Assembly: GCA_040755215.1 (NCBI GenBank)
Contig: JBFMBG010000062.1
Coordinates: forward strand, 1 to 20,517
Source of the DNA: JAIMBK01 sp040755215
GTDB taxonomy: Bacteria; Bacillota; Desulfotomaculia; Desulfotomaculales; Nap2-2B
Direction of reading: 5' to 3'
DNA: 20,517 bases
Under the pieces are notes generated by a model that was not told the DNA's origin, did not search any database, and saw nothing but the letters and a program-made list of their open reading frames with translations. This document shows positions 15,366 to 20,517 of the stretch, one piece after another (the first letter of the stretch is position 1; every line of letters begins with the position of its first letter). Made by a program: the position numbers and the translations under genes.

Positions 15366-16463
15366 TTACGTGCTTGACCCCTTTTCTGCCAGTTCAGCGA
15401 TAACTTTCCCCATCTCCGCCGTGGACACCTGCCGGCAGCCAGGCTCCATAATGTCGCGGGTGCGGTAGCCCCGCGCGAGCGCCGCGGCCACCGCTTCTTC
15501 GATGGCCTTCGCCCCCTCTTCCAGGCCAAAGGAATAACGCAACATCATCGCTCCGGATAAAATTGTGGCCACCGGGTTCACCACCCCCAGGCCGGTATAC
15601 TTGGGAGCGGAGCCGTGGCTGGGTTCGTACAGGCCAATGCTGCCGCCCACGCTGGCCGAAGGGAGCATGCCCAGCGAGCCGGTCAACTGCGCGGCCAGGT
15701 CGCTTAAGATGTCGCCGAACATATTCTCCGTCAACATAACGTCAAACTGGCGCGGGTTGCGGACGAGCTGCATGGCGCAGTTGTCTACCAGGATGTGGTT
15801 TAATTCCACGTCGGGGTATTCGTCCGCCAGCCCGCTCACAACCTCCCGCCAGAGCCGGGAACTCTCCAGCACGTTGGCCTTATCGACGGAAGTAAGTTTT
15901 TTGCGCCTTTGCCGGGCCAGCCCAAAGGCAAACCGGGCTACCCTTTCAATCTCCCCGGTGGTGTATTCCAGCGTTTCCACCACCCGCTCGCCGCCGTTGA
16001 TTTTTTCCCGCCTCTTCCGGCCGAAGTACAGGCCGCCGGTGAGTTCCCGGACGATCATAATATCCAGGCCTGCGACTACTTCCTTTTTTAAGGTCGAGGC
16101 GTTGGCCAGGGCGTCAAAAACGACGGCCGGGCGCAGGTTGGCGTAAACGTCCAGCGCCTTGCGCAAAGGCAGCAACGCCCCCGCTTCCGGACGCAAATGG
16201 ACGGGCAGACTATCCCACTTAGGCCCCCCGATGGCGCCCAGCAGGATGGCGTCGCTTTGTTTACATAACTCCAGCGTTTCCGGCGGCAGGGGGTGCCCCA
16301 CGGCATCGTACGCCGCTCCCCCGATAAGCGCCTCGTTGAACTGAAATGCGTAGCCGAAACGCCTGCCGGCGGCGGCCAGCACACGTACAGCTTCCGCAGT
16401 TACTTCCGGCCCGATCCCGTCCCCCGGCAAAACAGCAATTTTGTACGTTTGGTTTTCCGGCAC
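15366..16463 (-). CDS. leuB: 3-isopropylmalate dehydrogenase
   Basis: LeuB oxidatively decarboxylates 3-isopropylmalate with NAD+ in leucine synthesis, and probably also the beta-methylmalate of the citramalate route. The 365-residue protein is of usual length. It begins with the beta-decarboxylating dehydrogenase signature IAVLPGDGIGPEVTAEA, then has LLGAIGGPKWD, IVRELTGGLYFG, the substrate and metal residues around DVELNHILVDNCAM, and MLTENMFGDILSDLAAQL. The NAD-binding part contains EPSHGSAPKYTG. The start is a GTG with GGAGG nine bases upstream. It follows leuD after a repeat-rich gap of about 180 bases and precedes cimA by 117 bases. No lesions are seen. Confidence 0.96.
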   Translation of the reverse strand: MPENQTYKIAVLPGDGIGPEVTAEAVRVLAAAGRRFGYAFQFNEALIGGAAYDAVGHPLPPETLELCKQSDAILLGAIGGPKWDSLPVHLRPEAGALLPLRKALDVYANLRPAVVFDALANASTLKKEVVAGLDIMIVRELTGGLYFGRKRREKINGGERVVETLEYTTGEIERVARFAFGLARQRRKKLTSVDKANVLESSRLWREVVSGLADEYPDVELNHILVDNCAMQLVRNPRQFDVMLTENMFGDILSDLAAQLTGSLGMLPSASVGGSIGLYEPSHGSAPKYTGLGVVNPVATILSGAMMLRYSFGLEEGAKAIEEAVAAALARGYRTRDIMEPGCRQVSTAEMGKVIAELAEKGSST

Positions 16464-16487
16464 TAAATGAAACCTCCTTAATTTTTT

Positions 16488-16640
16488 AAAGGCACAAGGT
16501 TCACAGGCACAAAGGAAAGTTAAAAGGTGCGTGGTTCACAGGCACAAAGGAAAGGTAGCCACTTTAACAGAAGTTCTCCTTGTGCTTTTCCCCCTTTGTC
16601 CCTCTGCCCCTCTGTGCCTCTGTGCCTCTCCTCCTCTATC
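16488..16640. repeat. low-complexity repeat element between leuD and leuB
   Basis: A perfect 22-base direct repeat occurs at 16498-16519 and 16533-16554; its core is CACAGGCACAAAGG. A pyrimidine-rich stretch (about 16575-16635) repeats CTCTGTGCC units and is roughly the inverse of the first part: CCTTGTGC at about 16579-16586 mirrors GCACAAGG at 16492-16499. The gap can thus fold into a long imperfect hairpin. It could be a mobile-repeat remnant or could affect leuB expression within the operon. Confidence 0.6.
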
Positions 16641-17141
16641 TCACCCGGTGCTCTTTTTCTGCTTCTTCACGTAATTGATCAGGCCTCCCGCCGAAATAAT
16701 TTCCTGCATAAAAGGCGGGATGGGGGTAGCCCGGTATTCTTCCCCGCGGGACAGGTTAATAATAATTCCTTTGGCTGCGTCAACCGCAAGCATATCCCCC
16801 GGCTGAATTCTTTCCGCCGCCTCCGGGGCTTCGAAGATGGGCAAACCGATATTAAAGGCGTTGCGGTAAAAGATGCGGGCGTAAGACCGGGCGATAACGC
16901 AGCTTACCCCCGCCGCCTTGATGGCCAGCGGGGCGTGCTCCCGGGAGCTGCCGCTGCCGAAATTCTTTCCGGCCACGATAATATCCCCCGGCCGCACTTT
17001 CCGGGGGAACTCCGGGTCGGCGTCCTCCATGCAGTGCCCGGCCAGCTCTTCCGGATCGGTGGTATTTAAATAACGGGCCGGGATGATGGCGTCGGTGTCG
17101 ATGTCGTCGCCAAATTTCCACGCCTTTCCCTGCAGCTGCAC
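16641..17141 (-). CDS. leuD: 3-isopropylmalate dehydratase, small subunit
   Basis: LeuD pairs with LeuC to isomerise 2- to 3-isopropylmalate, and in this pathway probably also citramalate. The 166-residue protein is of the short archaeal/Firmicute type and shows the swivel-domain motifs GDDIDTDAIIPARYL near the start and GKNFGSGSSREHAPLAIK in the middle. The start is a GTG at 17141, with GGAGG nine bases upstream and lying inside the leuC end; the leuC TGA is separated from it by a single base. A longer frame to 17198 has no family support and would overlap leuC. The coupling implies equal amounts of the two subunits. Confidence 0.95.
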   Translation of the reverse strand: MQLQGKAWKFGDDIDTDAIIPARYLNTTDPEELAGHCMEDADPEFPRKVRPGDIIVAGKNFGSGSSREHAPLAIKAAGVSCVIARSYARIFYRNAFNIGLPIFEAPEAAERIQPGDMLAVDAAKGIIINLSRGEEYRATPIPPFMQEIISAGGLINYVKKQKKSTG

Positions 17142-17142
17142 T

Positions 17143-18405
17143 TCAGAGAACCTCCTTCGGACTGACGATCCAGCCGGCGATGGCCGAAGCGGCGGCAACG
17201 GCGGGGTTGCTCAGGTACACTTCGCTCTCGCGGTGGCCCATGCGGCCCACGAAATTGCGGTTGGTGGTGGCAACGCACCGCTCCCCGGCGGCCAGCACCC
17301 CCATGTAACCGCCCAGGCAGGGGCCGCAGGTGGGCGTGCTGACCGCGGCGCCGGCCTCCACGAAAATTTTAATTAAACCTTCCTGCAGGGCCTGCAGGTA
17401 GATTTTTTGCGTTCCGGGAATGACGATCAACCGGACGTCCGGGTGAACTTTTTTGTCGGCCAAAACCCTGGCCGCCAGGCGCAGATCTTCCAGGCGCCCG
17501 TTGGTGCACGAACCGATGACGGCCTGGTCAATTTTCACGTGACCGGCCGTGCTCACCGGGCGCACGTTTTCCGGCAGGTGGGGAAAGGCCACCGCCGGTT
17601 CCATTTCGCTCACGTCGTACTCGTAAACTTTCGCGTACTCCGCATCAGGATCGCTGGCGTAAAACTGATAGGGTCTTTTTGCTCTTCCCTGCACGTATTC
17701 CCGGGTAATCTCGTCCGGGGGGACAATGCCGTTCTTCGCCCCCGCCTCCACAGCCATGTTGGCCATGGTGAACCGTCCGTCCATGGACAGTTTCGCGATG
17801 GCCGGGCCGGTGAACTCCATGGCCTGGTAGGCCGCCCCGTCCACGCCGATGTCGCCGATGGTGTACAGGATTAAATCCTTGCCGCCCACCCAGGGAGGAA
17901 GCTCCCCGTAATAGATGAACTTAAGCGAAGCCGGCACCTTCAGCCAGATCTCGCCCAGGGCCATGGCCGCCGCCAGGTCGGTGCTTCCCACCCCCGTGGA
18001 AAAGGCCCCCAGGGCCCCGTAAGTGCAGGTGTGCGAATCGGCACCCACCACCACGTCGCCCGGCCCCACCAGCCCTTCTTCCGGCAAAAGGCAGTGCTCG
18101 ATGCCCATGCGGCCCACCTCGAAATAATGGGTAAGCTTTTGCCGGCGGGCAAAATCCCGCAAAATCTTCGCCTGTTCGGCAGACTTGATATCCTTGTTGG
18201 GCACGAAGTGGTCGGGTATCAGGACCACCCGGTCCCGGTCAAAGACTTCCGGCACCCCGATTTTCTCGAATTCCTGGATGGCCATGGGAGCCGTAATGTC
18301 GTTCCCCAGGACGAGGTCGACCTTAACGTTCACCAGCTCCCCCGGCCGGACCGACTTTTTGCCGGCGGCCGCGGCCAGGATTTTTTCCGTAATGGTCAGC
18401 GACAA
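17143..18405 (-). CDS. leuC: 3-isopropylmalate dehydratase, large subunit
   Basis: This 420-residue aconitase-family protein holds the [4Fe-4S] cluster that performs the dehydration and rehydration of isopropylmalate. The three cluster cysteines are C300 (GSCTNG), C360 and C363 (TPTCGPCLGG). GADSHTCTYGALG (about 121-133) is the family signature. Length and sequence fit the HacA/archaeal-type subfamily that pairs with a short LeuD. The start is TTG at 18405, with GGAGG nine bases upstream; it overlaps the ilvB stop by 10 bases, so the genes are translationally linked. No lesions are seen. Confidence 0.96.
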   Translation of the reverse strand: MSLTITEKILAAAAGKKSVRPGELVNVKVDLVLGNDITAPMAIQEFEKIGVPEVFDRDRVVLIPDHFVPNKDIKSAEQAKILRDFARRQKLTHYFEVGRMGIEHCLLPEEGLVGPGDVVVGADSHTCTYGALGAFSTGVGSTDLAAAMALGEIWLKVPASLKFIYYGELPPWVGGKDLILYTIGDIGVDGAAYQAMEFTGPAIAKLSMDGRFTMANMAVEAGAKNGIVPPDEITREYVQGRAKRPYQFYASDPDAEYAKVYEYDVSEMEPAVAFPHLPENVRPVSTAGHVKIDQAVIGSCTNGRLEDLRLAARVLADKKVHPDVRLIVIPGTQKIYLQALQEGLIKIFVEAGAAVSTPTCGPCLGGYMGVLAAGERCVATTNRNFVGRMGHRESEVYLSNPAVAAASAIAGWIVSPKEVL

Positions 18406-20081
18406 TTGGTGCTCCCTCCCAGTTCAACGGCTTCGTGGATCCCCCGGCCGGCCAGAACCATCGGCGAGACGTTTTCTTCAGGATAGACCAGACAGTTCAC
18501 CAGCGCCGGGCCGGGGCTGGTGAGGACTTCCGGAAAAAGCCCGGTTACCTCTTCTTCGGTGCGCACCGTATAGCCGTTCATCCCGTAAGCCTTCGCCAGC
18601 ACGCTGAAGTCCGGGTGAAACTTAAAGTCTACGGCCATATAACGGCCCTCGCAATATACTTCTTGCAGCTGGCGGACCATTCCGAGCTGCTGGTTGTTCA
18701 AGATGAAGATCTTGAGCGGCAGGCCCTGTTCCATAACGGTGGCCAGTTCCTGCATATTCATCTGGAAGCTGCCGTCGCCGGTGACCAGGATCACCCGCTG
18801 CCCCGGCAAACCCATTTGCGCGCCGATGGCGGCGGGCAGGCCGAAGCCCATCGTCCCCAGCCCGCCCGAAGAAATCAGCGTCCGCGGCCGCTTAAAGCGA
18901 TAATACTGGGCCACCCACATCTGGTGCTGGCCTACGTCGGTGGCGACCACCGCGTCGCCTTTGGTCAACTGGTATAACTGTTCAATGATAAACTGGGGTT
19001 TTAAGCCGTTTCCCCGTTCGTACCGCAGCGGATACAACTTCTTCAACTCTTCAATGCGTTTCAGCCAGGGCGAGCGGTCGCTTTTTTCCAGAAGCGGCAG
19101 CAAAGCCTGCAAAACCTGCTTCACATCCCCGACGATCGGCACGTGAATGCGTACGTTCTTGCCGATCTCGGCCGGGTCGATGTCGATGTGGATAATTTTG
19201 GCGCGCGGGGCAAAAGAAGATATCTTGCCCGTCACCCGGTCGTCAAAGCGCGCGCCCAGGGCGATCAGCAAGTCGCATTCGGTAACCGCCAGGTTGGCGT
19301 AGCGGGTGCCGTGCAGCCCCAGCATGCCCAAAAAAAGCGGGTGGTCCCCCGGAAAACTGGAGAGGCCCATAAACGTGTTGGTCACCGGGGCGCTGATGGT
19401 TTCGGCCAGCTCCTTCAGTTCGGCGCTGGCTCCCGCATTGATAATGCCGCCTCCGGCGTAGATAACCGGCCGCTGCGCCCCCGCGATCAGTTTGGCCGCC
19501 TCGTTGATTTTCGTGGGGTGGCCGCGGTACGTCGGTTTGTAGCCCCGCAGGGCAACCTCTCCCGGATAGTGAAACTCTATAGGCGAACTGGCCACATCCC
19601 GGGGCAAATCCACCAGCACGGGTCCGGGGCGGCCGGTGGAGGCGATGTAAAAAGCCTTTTTGACGATCTCGGGGAGTTTTTTCGGATCTTTAACCAGGTA
19701 GTTATGCTTGGTAATCGGGATGGTTATCCCGGTAATATCCACTTCCTGGAAGGCGTCCGTCCCCACCTGGCTGGTATTCACCTGCCCCGTAAAAATAACC
19801 AGCGGAACGGAATCCATGTAGGCGTTGGCGATCCCGGTCACCAGGTTGGTCGCTCCCGGACCGGAGGTGGCCATGCAGACGCCCACGCGGCCGGTCGCCC
19901 GGGCGTAGCCGTCGGCGGCGTGCGCCGCCCCCTGCTCGTGGCGGACCAGCACGTGCTTGATTTTGGAATGGTAAAGGGCATCATAAACAGGGACGATGGC
20001 CCCGCCGGGAAGGCCAAAAACAACTTCGACGTTTTCCTGCTCCAGGCAGCGGACCAGAGCTTCGGCAGCGGTTATTTCCAT
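18396..20081 (-). CDS. ilvB: acetolactate (acetohydroxyacid) synthase, catalytic subunit
   Basis: This thiamine-diphosphate enzyme joins two pyruvates, or pyruvate and 2-ketobutyrate, as the first shared step to valine/leucine and isoleucine. The 561-residue product is of normal size. Its three regions are visible: the N-terminal TPP pyrimidine-binding part with FGLPGGAIVPVYDAL and the activating glutamate in RHEQGAAHAADGYAR, a central FAD-binding part, and the C-terminal TPP part with VGQHQMW and GDGSFQMNMQELATV...NNQ. I chose the ATG at 20081, which has AGGGGG eight bases upstream and matches the family N-terminus. A frame to 20114 overlaps the ilvN end and adds a basic stretch. It lies 13 bases after ilvN and overlaps leuC. 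Confidence 0.96.
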   Translation of the reverse strand: MEITAAEALVRCLEQENVEVVFGLPGGAIVPVYDALYHSKIKHVLVRHEQGAAHAADGYARATGRVGVCMATSGPGATNLVTGIANAYMDSVPLVIFTGQVNTSQVGTDAFQEVDITGITIPITKHNYLVKDPKKLPEIVKKAFYIASTGRPGPVLVDLPRDVASSPIEFHYPGEVALRGYKPTYRGHPTKINEAAKLIAGAQRPVIYAGGGIINAGASAELKELAETISAPVTNTFMGLSSFPGDHPLFLGMLGLHGTRYANLAVTECDLLIALGARFDDRVTGKISSFAPRAKIIHIDIDPAEIGKNVRIHVPIVGDVKQVLQALLPLLEKSDRSPWLKRIEELKKLYPLRYERGNGLKPQFIIEQLYQLTKGDAVVATDVGQHQMWVAQYYRFKRPRTLISSGGLGTMGFGLPAAIGAQMGLPGQRVILVTGDGSFQMNMQELATVMEQGLPLKIFILNNQQLGMVRQLQEVYCEGRYMAVDFKFHPDFSVLAKAYGMNGYTVRTEEEVTGLFPEVLTSPGPALVNCLVYPEENVSPMVLAGRGIHEAVELGGSTNCR

Positions 20082-20094
20082 AGATCGGGCCCCC

Positions 20095-20517
20095 TTATTC
20101 CTCTTCTTTGCCATTCACGCCGGTATATCTGGAACCGCGCAGCATGGCGATTTTTCCCGTGCGGACAAGCTCCTTGATGCCGTAAGGACGCAGGGATTCT
20201 TCAAAGGCCCTGATTTTTCCCTCGTTGCCGGTACATTCCAGGGTTAACGTCCGCCGGCCCAGATCCACGATACGCGCCCGAAAAATATCGGCAATCTGCA
20301 CGATTTCGCCGCGCTGGCTGGGCTCGGCGTTAACCTTGATCAGAACCAGCTCGCGATCCACATATTCCTCGGCGGTGACGTCGGTGATTTTAATCACGTC
20401 AATGAGTTTGTGCAACTGCTTGTTTACCTGTTCCAGCGTCCGGCCGTCGCCTTCCACCACGATGGTCATGCGGGAAACGGCCGGGTTGTCGGTCCGGCCC
20501 ACCGCCAGACTGTCGAT
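20095..20517 (-). CDS. ilvN: acetolactate synthase, regulatory subunit (5' end outside window)
   Basis: About 140 codons of the regulatory subunit are present, open to the window edge. The visible part starts at IDSLAVGRTDNPAVSRMT, inside the N-terminal ACT domain that binds valine for feedback inhibition, and runs through the second domain to a TAA at 20095-20097. About 30 N-terminal residues are missing. The gene precedes ilvB, whereas most bacteria have ilvB first. The small subunit raises activity of the catalytic subunit and confers feedback control. The family assignment is secure. Confidence 0.93.
   Translation of the reverse strand: MDSLAVGRTDNPAVSRMTIVVEGDGRTLEQVNKQLHKLIDVIKITDVTAEEYVDRELVLIKVNAEPSQRGEIVQIADIFRARIVDLGRRTLTLECTGNEGKIRAFEESLRPYGIKELVRTGKIAMLRGSRYTGVNGKEEE

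Noticed and set aside
16488..16640. CRISPR array or T-box between leuD and leuB
   Set aside because: Only two direct repeats without regular spacers, and no T-box sequence; it is a low-complexity repeat.
19143..20177. 344-codon open frame on the plus strand
   Set aside because: It lies antisense to ilvB and ilvN, lacks a ribosome site and family motifs, and is explained by the GC-rich codon use of the real genes.

Overview
The window looks like a chromosomal segment of a Gram-positive (Firmicutes) anaerobe, probably of the Pelotomaculum/Desulfotomaculum type. This rests on a glmS ribozyme upstream of glmS, a cdaA-type diadenylate cyclase next to glmM, a citramalate synthase inside the leu operon, strong Shine-Dalgarno sites and frequent GTG/TTG starts. 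The genus is an inference from general resemblance.

There are two compartments. The right part (about 8.9-20.5 kb) is GC-rich housekeeping DNA read entirely on the minus strand. In transcription order it holds ilvN (cut by the window edge), ilvB, leuC, leuD, leuB, cimA, cdaA, glmM and glmS. The ilvN-to-cimA genes overlap or are closely spaced. Together they encode the citramalate route from pyruvate to 2-ketobutyrate and the acetohydroxyacid synthase used for isoleucine, valine and leucine. cdaA overlaps the end of cimA, but it carries an in-frame TAA that separates its membrane part from its catalytic part. glmM has its own good promoter. glmS is preceded by a clear glmS ribozyme, followed by a terminator-like hairpin, and ends in a second intrinsic terminator.

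The left part (1-8.8 kb) is accessory DNA beyond the 3' end of glmS. From glmS outward on the minus strand it holds an intact HEPN/nucleotidyltransferase pair, a 5'-truncated and frameshifted type III restriction (Res) remnant, an intact DUF262 protein, a broken DUF3696-like AAA ATPase, and three tiny overlapping genes, two of them frameshifted. On the plus strand, in strikingly AT-rich DNA, an intact DNA methyltransferase is followed 2 bp later by a PIN-domain nuclease.

This part reads as a defence or toxin-antitoxin island in which several modules are decaying and two pairs (methyltransferase-PIN and HEPN-nucleotidyltransferase) are intact. The best candidates for undescribed biology are the methyltransferase-PIN pair, the tiny-gene trio beside the ATPase, the glmS ribozyme with a terminator competing for its 3' helix, and the interrupted cdaA. 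No tRNA, rRNA, CRISPR array, transposase or integrase was seen.
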